NCBI RefSeq assembly: GCF_001730685.1
Contig: NZ_MDJR01000001.1
Coordinates: 558,001-622,000 of the forward strand
Reading direction: 5' to 3'
Length of the DNA: 64,000 nt
Source of the DNA: Caloranaerobacter ferrireducens
Lineage (GTDB): Bacteria > Bacillota > Clostridia > Tissierellales > Thermohalobacteraceae
The first letter of the stretch is position 1; each line of letters starts with the position of its first letter. Under the pieces are notes generated by a model. The model was not told the DNA's origin. It saw only the letters and a program-made list of their open reading frames with translations, and ran no database searches. Below are positions 1 to 7,079 of this stretch, in pieces. Position numbers and translations under genes: made by a program.

Positions 1-2
1 AT

Positions 3-1040
3 GAAAAAATATTGGAACGATATGTGAAAAGTGGAGTAGCATTAGAACTTACAGATAAAATATCTTATTTGAGTAAGATATACGATGGTCTAAAAGAAGA
101 AAAAGTTTATTATGTACCCATTGGGATGTCATATACTGCTATGGTGCTTAATAAAAACTTGTTAGATGAATTAGTAATAGAAGAACCTAATTTTGATTGG
201 ACAAAGGAAGATTATCTAAGCATTAAAGAGAGGTGGCTTTCTTTAGAACCTAGGCATTTTACAAAGAGAGATTATATTGATATCGTAAAAGGACCATTGT
301 ATGAACTAAAGTTAATAGATGATAATAATAGGATAAAATTAAATACTTTAGAGGTTAAGAATTTTATAAAAAATGCTAGAAGTAAGATATTTTCAGATAG
401 TTATATATTAAACAAGGATTTCTCATATGAGGATTACTATAAAATTTTTGTTGAAGGTATAGTTACGCCTGAATGGGAAAAAGCGATGAGATTTTATAAA
501 GGTATAGAAAGAGAATGTTTAGTTTTAACATTAGGGGTAAATATTTTTGAAACGCAGCAAATAAGTGAAAAAATAGACAAAGGAAACGTATCAATTCTTC
601 CAGAAGTAATAAAAGGAAACAATATTTTTTATACATGGGGTTTTATAGTAAATAAACATGGTAAAAACGTAGAAAAAGGCATTGAATTTGTTAATGGATT
701 ATTAAATGATGATATTCAGTTTTTAATGTATAATGATGGAGCACTAACTGGTGGTTTTTATCCGGTGAACAAAGACATACAAAATAAAATAGAAAAGTTG
801 GATATTAAATATAGTTACAACGAAAAGGCTGTTAAATTGAAAATGTATATATTATATAGGTTGAGAAAATGTAATATAAAACCCTATTCTCTTGATACTA
901 TAGCGCAAAGAGAACTTTATGATATGATTCATAAAGATTTATTTAAATTTATATTTACTGATGAACCTTATTCAGATGAAAAGCTAAGTAGAGAGTTGCA
1001 GAAATTAGAAGATAAATTAAATATGTGGTTAAATGAATAA
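3..1040 (+). CDS. extracellular solute-binding protein, partial (5' end outside window)
   Basis: The frame is open to the left edge of the window, so this is the C-terminal part of a longer protein of about 345 visible residues. It aligns by eye with the solute-binding lipoprotein at 7080-8431: both share the run IEEP.(L/F)DWT(R/K)EDY, a W/GF.VNK.GKNV.(L/K)G.EF(L/V)NGLL block, YPVNKDI, and the C-terminal DEPYSDEKLSREL. The family is the extracellular part of sugar-type ABC importers, anchored as lipoproteins; the ligand here is unknown. The last 80 codons are almost identical in DNA to the second copy, which points to a recent duplication or gene conversion. It is convergent with the regulator at 1237-2544. 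The true start and signal peptide lie outside the window; the first internal start codon (TTG at 12) is not a convincing start. Confidence 0.75.
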   Translation, partial: EKILERYVKSGVALELTDKISYLSKIYDGLKEEKVYYVPIGMSYTAMVLNKNLLDELVIEEPNFDWTKEDYLSIKERWLSLEPRHFTKRDYIDIVKGPLYELKLIDDNNRIKLNTLEVKNFIKNARSKIFSDSYILNKDFSYEDYYKIFVEGIVTPEWEKAMRFYKGIERECLVLTLGVNIFETQQISEKIDKGNVSILPEVIKGNNIFYTWGFIVNKHGKNVEKGIEFVNGLLNDDIQFLMYNDGALTGGFYPVNKDIQNKIEKLDIKYSYNEKAVKLKMYILYRLRKCNIKPYSLDTIAQRELYDMIHKDLFKFIFTDEPYSDEKLSRELQKLEDKLNMWLNE

Positions 1041-1183
1041 AGCTTACATTATTTCTCATTCAAATGAAACCAAAACCATTAGAAATAATTTGCTATCATT
1101 ACATAAAGATATAGAGTAGTATAATGAGAAGAGCGATAGAGAGTGCTGTAAAAATAAGAGAATTTGTTTGTTTTAAATAAAGT

Positions 1184-1217
1184 AAAACAGTCCGTATCTA
1201 AAAGGACTGTTTTTATT
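1184..1217. terminator. bidirectional intrinsic terminator between convergent genes
   Basis: Perfect 10-bp arms (AAAACAGTCC at 1184-1193 and GGACTGTTTT at 1204-1213), a 10-nt loop and A/T tracts on both sides. It lies between the solute-binding protein gene and the convergent regulator gene and can serve both. Confidence 0.8.
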
Positions 1218-1236
1218 TAAATGAATAAGCAACTTA

Positions 1237-2544
1237 TCATATTTTTGTCTTAAGTGATTCTTCTAGTATTTCTTTTGCTTTATTTGAATAATTATAAGCT
1301 TCTTTATAATTTTCTTCCAAAGAGTATAGTTCAGATAAATAAGTATATACATCATAAAGCTTATTATATTTTTTACTTTCTATTGCCAGTTTTTCAGCTT
1401 CAAATAGATATTTTTTTGCTTTTTCAATTTTATTAGTTGAAAGATAAGCTTTGCCTAGATTTTTAAAAAAGTCAGCTTTATCATTTATTGAAACTACTTC
1501 TATATCAATCTTCTCTGCATATTCTATAGCTTTTGAGTAAGCGCCTTCTTTGACTAAACTTCCAAAAATACTTATTCTTATGTCATTTATTTTTATATTA
1601 TCATTAATACTTTCGAAATATTTTATAGCAGTATTTAAAATTGACCTACCTTTTTCGTAATTACCATACAAGATGTAAAAATTCCCTAAATTCTTCTGAC
1701 AAGAAGCTTTATAATGAGAATGCTCTAGAAAATCGAAAAACTTTAAAGCCTTTTTAGTATGATATATAGCTTTAGATAAATTGTTTTGAAATTTATAAAC
1801 TAACCCTAAAAGCATATGTATTTCTCCTGTATTATAAAAACATTTATTTGATTCTGAAATTTCTAGAGTATATGAAAGCGCAGTAATAGCTTCAATATGT
1901 TTTTCTTGTTTAGCTAGTGCATATCCTAAAGAGTAATATAATTTTATTTCAAAAAGTACATCATATATATTGGATTTTTCATAATAGTCCAATGCTATCT
2001 TTACACTTTCTTCTGTTTCTTTATGATCATCATTTTTGTGATATATATAACTTAAGTCAAAGTAAGATTTTGCCAAATAATAATAGTTTTTATGTTTTTT
2101 TAAAATATCTATACAGTCATGAATATATTTTTTAGCTTTAGCTAATTTTCCTACATTTTTATAACAGTTAGATAAAATATAGAGTATTCTGCCATAGTAA
2201 ATATCATATGTATTTATTAACGAGTTAGCAATAATATTTTCAATATAATTGATGCATTTATCATATTCTTTGTTTTTTAATAAAAATGAAGAATGTTCGA
2301 AAATTACTTCTGTATTACTTCTTTCTTTATGATTTATATTAACTAAACTTTCTAAGAAGTAAGAAATCGGTTTGTCTAGTCTTTTAGCTAAGTATTCTAA
2401 AGTTTTTATAGAAGGTTTAGCTATATCATTTTCTATTTTACTAAGCATATTTCTAGTTATAAAATCTCCAGCCACTTCTTTCTGTGTAAGATTTTTTTCT
2501 AATCGTGCTTTTTTTATTTTTTGTCCAAGACTAAGATTATTCAT
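1237..2544 (-). CDS. HTH-TPR transcriptional regulator (RRNPP type peptide-sensing candidate)
   Basis: Cytoplasmic DNA-binding regulator of 435 residues. Residues about 7-60 form an XRE-type helix-turn-helix (LGQKIKKARLEKNLTQKEVA, then a recognition helix around RNMLSKIEN). From about residue 75 to the end there are repeated TPR-like helix pairs with Y/A/G spacing, for example near AKAKKYI, EKGRSILNTAIKYF and EKAKKYLFEAEKL. This HTH plus TPR layout is that of the RRNPP family (PlcR, PrgX, NprR, AimR), whose members bind short re-imported peptides. It is transcribed divergently from a gene for a small exported peptide at 2790-2951, the usual arrangement for such pairs. The start ATG at 2542-2544 has AGGTGGTG upstream. 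A promoter and a 19-bp palindrome lie just upstream, so autoregulation is likely. The regulator role is well supported; peptide sensing is inferred. Confidence 0.85.
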   Translation of the reverse strand: MNNLSLGQKIKKARLEKNLTQKEVAGDFITRNMLSKIENDIAKPSIKTLEYLAKRLDKPISYFLESLVNINHKERSNTEVIFEHSSFLLKNKEYDKCINYIENIIANSLINTYDIYYGRILYILSNCYKNVGKLAKAKKYIHDCIDILKKHKNYYYLAKSYFDLSYIYHKNDDHKETEESVKIALDYYEKSNIYDVLFEIKLYYSLGYALAKQEKHIEAITALSYTLEISESNKCFYNTGEIHMLLGLVYKFQNNLSKAIYHTKKALKFFDFLEHSHYKASCQKNLGNFYILYGNYEKGRSILNTAIKYFESINDNIKINDIRISIFGSLVKEGAYSKAIEYAEKIDIEVVSINDKADFFKNLGKAYLSTNKIEKAKKYLFEAEKLAIESKKYNKLYDVYTYLSELYSLEENYKEAYNYSNKAKEILEESLKTKI

Positions 2545-2564
2545 ATAAGATTGACACCACCTAT

Positions 2565-2583
2565 AAGTGAATTAAATTCACTT
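2565..2583. promoter_or_regulatory. operator candidate O1 (19-bp palindrome) of the TPR regulator gene
   Basis: AAGTGAATT-A-AATTCACTT is a perfect 9-1-9 inverted repeat. It lies 2 nt downstream of the -10 box of the regulator promoter, over the likely transcription start. A 17/20 match lies at 2732-2751 in the divergent promoter. A bound dimer here would block transcription of the regulator gene itself. Confidence 0.7.
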
Positions 2584-2585
2584 TC

Positions 2586-2614
2586 ATTATATCAAAGCAT
2601 GTGAGTAAGTGCAA
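2586..2614 (-). promoter_or_regulatory. sigma A-type promoter of the TPR regulator
   Basis: Read on the minus strand: -35 TTGCAC (2614-2609), 17-bp spacer, perfect -10 TATAAT (2591-2586). The palindrome at 2565-2583 follows immediately. Confidence 0.75.
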
Positions 2615-2700
2615 TTTTATTCTTAATAAATTAATCCAACTATATATTTTAAAAATTAATAGTAATTTCAATACTGTCATAATATGTCGAACGAAAATTG

Positions 2701-2729
2701 TTGACTTTCATTAAGAAGAATGCAAAAAT
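2701..2729 (+). promoter_or_regulatory. promoter candidate of the small exported peptide gene
   Basis: -35 TTGACT (2701-2706), 17-bp spacer, weak -10 AAAAAT (2724-2729) with an extended TG at 2721-2722. The poor -10 suggests a regulated promoter. The second operator-like site starts 2 nt downstream, the same geometry as at the divergent promoter. Confidence 0.5.
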
Positions 2730-2731
2730 AA

Positions 2732-2751
2732 AAGTGAATAAAATTTACATT
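2732..2751. promoter_or_regulatory. operator candidate O2 in front of the exported peptide gene
   Basis: AAGTGAATAAAATTTACATT matches the O1 region (AAGTGAATTAAATTCACTTT, 2565-2584) at 17 of 20 positions, with a degraded right half. A further half site, AAGTGAAAT, follows at 2752-2760. It is placed over the expected transcription start. Confidence 0.6.
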
Positions 2752-2789
2752 AAGTGAAATATATTACTTATTAGGGGGGGAGAGACAAA

Positions 2790-2951
2790 ATGAAAAACCT
2801 TTTAAGAAAAGTGATAATATTTGTTTTTATGAATGTAATTATTTTAATAAATTCAATTATTTTTTATCCAGAAGTTGCGATGTGCGACGATGAGTGGCCT
2901 GTATACCCAAATGTGAGAATAGAGAAAAGTGTATCAAACGTAAATTTGTAA
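2790..2951 (+). CDS. small exported peptide, candidate signalling peptide of the RRNPP pair
   Basis: A 53-codon ORF with a purine-rich ribosome site (AGGGGGGGAGAG) 5 nt before the ATG. The product has a basic N terminus (MKNLLRKV), a hydrophobic stretch (residues about 8-26) typical of a Sec signal, and a short polar tail beginning near AMCDDEWPVYPNV and ending VSNVNL. There is one cysteine, near residue 32. It sits divergent from the TPR regulator, as Phr, PapR and NprX precursors sit next to their receptors. In those families an extracellular protease releases a 5-10 residue C-terminal or internal peptide that an oligopeptide permease re-imports. No known mature sequence was recognised, so the signalling role is inferred. 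Confidence 0.6.
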   Translation: MKNLLRKVIIFVFMNVIILINSIIFYPEVAMCDDEWPVYPNVRIEKSVSNVNL

Positions 2952-3346
2952 ATTTAAGTTATAAATAATTGAAATAATAAACTATGTCAAATAAAACATT
3001 ATACAATAAAATTCATATAAATAACAAATGATTACAAAAGTAATAATTATCTATTTCTTTTTAGTATAAAAATTTATTAGTCTATGATGTCATGGTGGAC
3101 TTAAGTCAATATTTTGGACATAAAAAAGGTTAAAATTTAAGAAGCAGGTTTAAATCCTCAAATTATTTTAGAGTTATATATTTTATACTGTCAGGTATCT
3201 TTATTATTAAACTAAATGAGTTTATTGTTTTACTAACAAAAAATAACATTATGTAGTCAATAAAGCATTTCTGTTTTTGTAATAACAATGTTTGTTACTG
3301 CAAGGATAATCATATACGTTTTTTTGTGAAAGGAGGGAAGATTATA
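2952..3346. other. 395-nt AT-rich intergenic region before the RiPP precursor candidate
   Basis: No ORF with a ribosome site was found here. Near its end is an imperfect 20-nt inverted repeat (3279-3298, GTAATAA...TTGTTAC), about 50 nt upstream of the next start codon, which may be an operator. No strong terminator for the exported peptide gene and no convincing -35/-10 pair was found. Confidence 0.4.
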
Positions 3347-3442
3347 ATGGAAATAATTAGGAAAGCAAGTAGACAGGTTGACTCATCTTATGTTCAACCT
3401 GACGGTTTTAAATGCGAATTAAATATATGTATAGTGTACTAA
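3347..3442 (+). CDS. candidate RiPP precursor peptide (31 residues, two cysteines)
   Basis: A very short ORF with a near-perfect ribosome site (AAAGGAGGG, 3330-3337) 9 nt before the ATG. The product begins MEIIRKASRQ and ends GFKCELNICIVY. The charged, cysteine-free N-terminal part would be a leader, and the hydrophobic C terminus with two cysteines four residues apart would be the core. A radical SAM/SPASM maturase gene starts 154 nt downstream and an ABC exporter follows. SPASM maturases typically crosslink cysteines or other side chains in such peptides (sactipeptides, ranthipeptides); Clo7bot-like peptides of Clostridia are a possible comparison. The family was not recognised with certainty, and the core and crosslinks are inferred. 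Confidence 0.6.
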   Translation: MEIIRKASRQVDSSYVQPDGFKCELNICIVY

Positions 3443-3528
3443 AATCTTTAATTATTATTACTTAATCAATTGATAATTGAATTTAAGTTTATATTTTAAA
3501 TTAATGATTATTCTTGTGGTATTAAAAA

Positions 3529-3572
3529 AGAAACAACAGTTCATTCTTTATAAAGAATGAACTGTTGTTTCT
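3529..3572. terminator. 44-nt perfect palindrome between precursor and maturase (terminator or attenuator)
   Basis: Two 22-nt arms, perfect complements with no spacer (left arm ends TTCATTCTTTA, right arm starts TAAAGAATGAA). There is only a weak T-rich flank. In RiPP operons such a hairpin often lets the precursor mRNA accumulate while a fraction of transcripts reads through into the maturase gene. It could equally stabilise the precursor mRNA 3' end. Confidence 0.6.
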
Positions 3573-3596
3573 AATATATCGAAGAGGAGTGTTAAA

Positions 3597-4937
3597 ATGG
3601 GCTATAAGAAATCTAGGTATAATATCATTAATGATATAGAAAATGGAGATTCGTTAATATTTAATTCCTTTACAGGGGCATTTGGTATTTTAAAACACAA
3701 TGTTAAGCGTGTGTATGAAAGAATTGAAAATATAGATGTTGATAATTTGGATAATGATGTAAAAAAACATATCAGCGTAATGATTGAAAATGGCTTTATT
3801 ATTGATGATGATATTGATGAGTTAGGAATAATTAAACTTAAAGAAAATATTCTTAGATATAGTGATAAATTTACAAAGTATTTAACTATTGTTCCAACAA
3901 TGGATTGTAATATGATATGTCAATATTGCTTTGAGTCAAAGGGAAAAAATATAAAAATGACAAAAGAAACAATGGATTTGGTTGTAGAATTTACTAGGAA
4001 ATTTATTGATGGAGCACAAAGGCTTGATGTTACATGGTTTGGAGGCGAACCATTATTAGAAAAGGAGATAATCCAGGAACTTTCATTTAGGTTAATTGAC
4101 TTATGTAAAGCAGCTAATATACCGTATAAAGCATCAGTTGTTACAAATGGGGTATTGCTTGATTATGAAACAGCACTTGTGCTATCGGAAAAATGTTTAG
4201 TAAAAGATGTACAAATTACTATAGACGGTACAAAAGAAGTTCATGATAAAAGACGGAAATTAAAAAGTGGAGAGAGTAGTTTTGATATTATAACGAGCAA
4301 TATTGATTCGATAAAGGATTTATTCAACATATCAATACGAGTTAATGTAGATAAGACTAACTATGAAAACATGCAAACTTTAATAGAATATTTTGTAAGA
4401 GAAAAGAAATGGATTAATCAAGATCAAAATAATATGTTAATTTATTTTGATCTTGTTACTGCTGATAAAAATTTACCAAATACTCATTATAGATCTAAAT
4501 GTTTTAATTGGATAGAATTTGCTAATATTATTACTGAATTTAATCAAAAAATATGTGAGTTAGGGCATGCAAAATATATAGAATCATTTTATCCTATACC
4601 AAAAGAAGCTATATGTATGGCTATATCTAAAAATCATTATATTATTCATCCATCTGGCGATTTATATAAATGTTGGGAAGTGCTTGGTGACGAAAAGTAT
4701 AAAGTTGGAAGTCTTGCTGAAGGTGTTAAATATAATAAAGTTCATACACAATTTTTAACTTATACAACACCTGATAAGTGTTATGAGTGTGATAAATTGC
4801 CTATATGTCATGGTGGGTGTGTACTCAAAAGAATGTTAAATACCTATAAAGATAACTGTGATTATCGTGGGTTAACCTATAAAAACATACTAGAAATAGT
4901 ATATGAAAATTACAAAAAACAGAAAGATGCTATTTAA
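3597..4937 (+). CDS. radical SAM/SPASM peptide maturase
   Basis: An enzyme of 446 residues that should use S-adenosylmethionine and several iron-sulfur clusters to modify a ribosomal peptide. Residues about 1-85 resemble a PqqD-like peptide recognition region (NSFTGAFGIL, then ENGFIIDDDIDEL). The radical SAM cluster motif CNMICQYC gives C104, C108 and C111; GGEP follows at 149-152. The SPASM domain shows C340-x14-G-x4-C359, then CYECDKLPICHGGC (C395, C398, C404, C408) and C421, the full set expected for two auxiliary clusters. The start has GAAGAGGAG upstream. It lies between a two-cysteine peptide gene and an ABC exporter, so RiPP maturation is the natural role. The substrate and bond type cannot be read from the sequence; CcpM-type maturases of clostridial Cys-rich peptides are a possible match. 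Confidence 0.9.
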   Translation: MGYKKSRYNIINDIENGDSLIFNSFTGAFGILKHNVKRVYERIENIDVDNLDNDVKKHISVMIENGFIIDDDIDELGIIKLKENILRYSDKFTKYLTIVPTMDCNMICQYCFESKGKNIKMTKETMDLVVEFTRKFIDGAQRLDVTWFGGEPLLEKEIIQELSFRLIDLCKAANIPYKASVVTNGVLLDYETALVLSEKCLVKDVQITIDGTKEVHDKRRKLKSGESSFDIITSNIDSIKDLFNISIRVNVDKTNYENMQTLIEYFVREKKWINQDQNNMLIYFDLVTADKNLPNTHYRSKCFNWIEFANIITEFNQKICELGHAKYIESFYPIPKEAICMAISKNHYIIHPSGDLYKCWEVLGDEKYKVGSLAEGVKYNKVHTQFLTYTTPDKCYECDKLPICHGGCVLKRMLNTYKDNCDYRGLTYKNILEIVYENYKKQKDAI

Positions 4938-5004
4938 AATAAAAAAGTATACAGAAGCTTTTAGTTTATTTTTAAATTATGATTTATTAATTTTCAAGAA
5001 AGAG

Positions 5005-5091
5005 ATGTGTGTTGAGTGGGTTTTTAAAGATAAACTATGGATAAAATTAACAATGCTGATTTGTATGGGGCAAGGAATATATGTATATTAA
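5005..5091 (+). CDS. possible second small peptide downstream of the maturase
   Basis: A 28-codon ORF with a modest ribosome site (AAGAAAGAG). The same frame is open upstream to an ATG at 4903 inside the maturase gene, giving a possible 62-residue form. The C terminus, LICMGQGIYVY, loosely resembles the end of the upstream precursor candidate (NICIVY): both have IC followed by a hydrophobic VY end. It may be a second substrate, or a chance ORF. No further support was seen. Confidence 0.25.
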   Translation: MCVEWVFKDKLWIKLTMLICMGQGIYVY

Positions 5092-5147
5092 GCAATTATT
5101 AAGCAATGGAAAAGCACAGCAAAATTATAAAAAGGAGGGAAAAAACG

Positions 5148-5211
5148 TTGGCTTACGAAAAAACTGTGCAATCCTATTAAAGCAGAAAGTGACTTCGAGT
5201 TTGTAGATTAA
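5148..5211 (+). pseudogene. possible frameshifted small peptide gene with a strong ribosome site
   Basis: AAAAAGGAGGG (5129-5139) is followed by a TTG start at 5148 and a frame that stops after ten codons (5178-5180). In the +1 frame an open stretch continues to a TAA at 5209-5211 with the end NPIKAESDFEFVD. Joining the frames by one base change would give a peptide of about 20 residues. A strong ribosome site with almost nothing behind it suggests a decayed precursor gene or a leader ORF for the exporter gene 109 nt downstream. The evidence is thin. Confidence 0.25.
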
Positions 5212-5319
5212 TAAAATCTGCATAATAGGAGTATTTGGATAAGGTCTATAAAATTATAAAAACTTATAGGTATGTGTTGTTTTCTATAAGGTTTTAGTAG
5301 ATATAAGCCAACGGAAGAG

Positions 5320-6981
5320 ATGGTTGTACTTAAGTATCTATATCCTTATATAAAAAAATATAAAGTGAGAGTTGTATTTTTTGTACTTTTTAGTCTTTTA
5401 GCGTGGGGAGCTAATTTAGGAATACCATATATAATTTCTAAATTTTTAGATTCGGTTATATATTTTAATAGTAAACAATCAATTTACAACTTTACTAAAA
5501 TTTTTATATTGATTTGTGCTATAGAAGTGGTATCAAAATATTATAAAGCTATTTTAAAGGAATATTTGGAGATTAAAATAGCATATGATATAAATTTTTC
5601 AATAACAGAGCATATTAAACGATTACCTATTACATTTTTTAAAAATATAGATTCTGTATATTTAACAGAGAGAGTCAAAAATGATTGTTTTGGTATAGTA
5701 GTTTTTATGGGTACCTATTTATTAGATTTAATTATTAAAATATTGACTTTAATTGTTGTAATATATTTTATTATGAGTTTTAATATTAGTGTTGCTATAA
5801 GGATGTTATGGTTAATTCCATTATTTATCGTAATATATAGATTATTTAAAAAACCAATTCTATCATCTTATTCTGAATATATAGAAGATAGCAATAAATT
5901 TACAGATTTAATGGCCTATCAGATACAAAATATTAAATTTATAAAAATCAATTCCTGGTTTGAAGAAATGAAGAATGATATATTGAAAAGATTTGATTCG
6001 TTGTTTTATAGGACGTTGAAGTTTAAAAAAGTCAATGAATTAAGTATAAGTATTGAAAGTTTGGTTAATCATATAGGCATATTGATACTTCTTTATTATG
6101 GCGGTATGGAAATTTTGAGAGGGAAATTAACTATAGGTGAATTTATTATGATAAACACCTATTTTGGTTTATTACTTGAAAGTTCGAGTTATATATTAAG
6201 GTTTGCAGCTCAATACCAAACTGCTTTGGTTTCTTATGGTAGGTTACAAGAAATACTAAATAATGAAATTGAACATAATGGAGATAGGGTGATTGATTCT
6301 ATTGAAGTAGTAACTTTTGAAAATGTGTCTTTTGGATACAACAATAACAGGAAGATATTAGATAATTTTAATTTTACTTTTTGTAAGGGTAATATTTACT
6401 GTTTGTTTGGGGAAAATGGTTCTGGAAAAAGTACTTTTGTAAATCTGTTAACAGGAATAATTAACAATTATGAAGGCAGTATTAAATACAATGGTATTGA
6501 TATTAAGAATTTAGATATGTACAAGATTAGAAAGAAACTTGTAGGAGTAACGGAGCAAGAACCGAGGTTATTGAAAAAATCTATAGTGGACAATATAATA
6601 TATGGATTACCCTATAGGGATGATGTAAAAATAAAAGAGTGGTGCAAAAGAATCAATATTTATGACTTTATTGAGAGTTTGCCTTCTGGTTTTGAAACAA
6701 TTATAGAAGAAGAATCAAATAACTTGTCTGGTGGTGAAAAACAAAAAATTTCGATTGTAAGAACTTTAGTAAAAGATAGCGATATGCTAATATTTGACGA
6801 ACCAACTTCTGCATTAGATAGAGAAAGTATTGATAAATTAAAAAATGTGATATTGGATATTAAAGATGAAAAGATTATTTTTATTATATCTCATGATAGA
6901 GAATTTGCTAGTATAAGTGATAAAATAATACACTTTTCAAATGAATTGAATTGCAATAAATTTGTTGGTTCGATGTATTAA
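5320..6981 (+). CDS. ABC exporter, fused membrane and ATPase domains
   Basis: A half-transporter of 553 residues that would work as a homodimer in the cytoplasmic membrane. Residues about 15-310 carry six hydrophobic segments of the type I exporter fold. The nucleotide-binding domain follows, with Walker A GENGSGKST (364-372), signature LSGGE (469-473), Walker B DMLIFDEP (488-495) and H-loop H525. There is no N-terminal C39 peptidase domain, so leader removal must be done elsewhere if the substrate is a leader peptide. The ATG has only a closely placed GGAAGAG site. Placed after the maturase, it is the best candidate for export of, or immunity to, the modified peptide; substrate assignment is inferred from context. 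Confidence 0.9.
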   Translation: MVVLKYLYPYIKKYKVRVVFFVLFSLLAWGANLGIPYIISKFLDSVIYFNSKQSIYNFTKIFILICAIEVVSKYYKAILKEYLEIKIAYDINFSITEHIKRLPITFFKNIDSVYLTERVKNDCFGIVVFMGTYLLDLIIKILTLIVVIYFIMSFNISVAIRMLWLIPLFIVIYRLFKKPILSSYSEYIEDSNKFTDLMAYQIQNIKFIKINSWFEEMKNDILKRFDSLFYRTLKFKKVNELSISIESLVNHIGILILLYYGGMEILRGKLTIGEFIMINTYFGLLLESSSYILRFAAQYQTALVSYGRLQEILNNEIEHNGDRVIDSIEVVTFENVSFGYNNNRKILDNFNFTFCKGNIYCLFGENGSGKSTFVNLLTGIINNYEGSIKYNGIDIKNLDMYKIRKKLVGVTEQEPRLLKKSIVDNIIYGLPYRDDVKIKEWCKRINIYDFIESLPSGFETIIEEESNNLSGGEKQKISIVRTLVKDSDMLIFDEPTSALDRESIDKLKNVILDIKDEKIIFIISHDREFASISDKIIHFSNELNCNKFVGSMY

Positions 6982-6988
6982 GTTTTCA

Positions 6989-7038
6989 TAATCGAGTAGG
7001 GGATAGATGAATTAATTCATCTATCCCCTACTCGATTA
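6989..7038. terminator. 50-nt perfect palindrome after the ABC exporter
   Basis: Two 25-nt arms, exact complements without a loop spacer (arms begin TAATCGAGTAGGGGATAG and end in CCCCTACTCGATTA). It directly follows the exporter stop codon. There is no clear T-tract, so it may be a terminator, an mRNA-stabilising hairpin or a protein site. It is built like the 44-nt palindrome at 3529-3572 but differs in sequence. Confidence 0.65.
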
Positions 7039-7079
7039 GTAATTCGACTTTTGAAATTGCCTATCTAAAATAATCAACT

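Noticed and set aside
1124-1180. An 18-codon ORF (ATGAGAAGAG...) between the first gene and its terminator
   Set aside because: No ribosome site, and nothing recognisable in the product.
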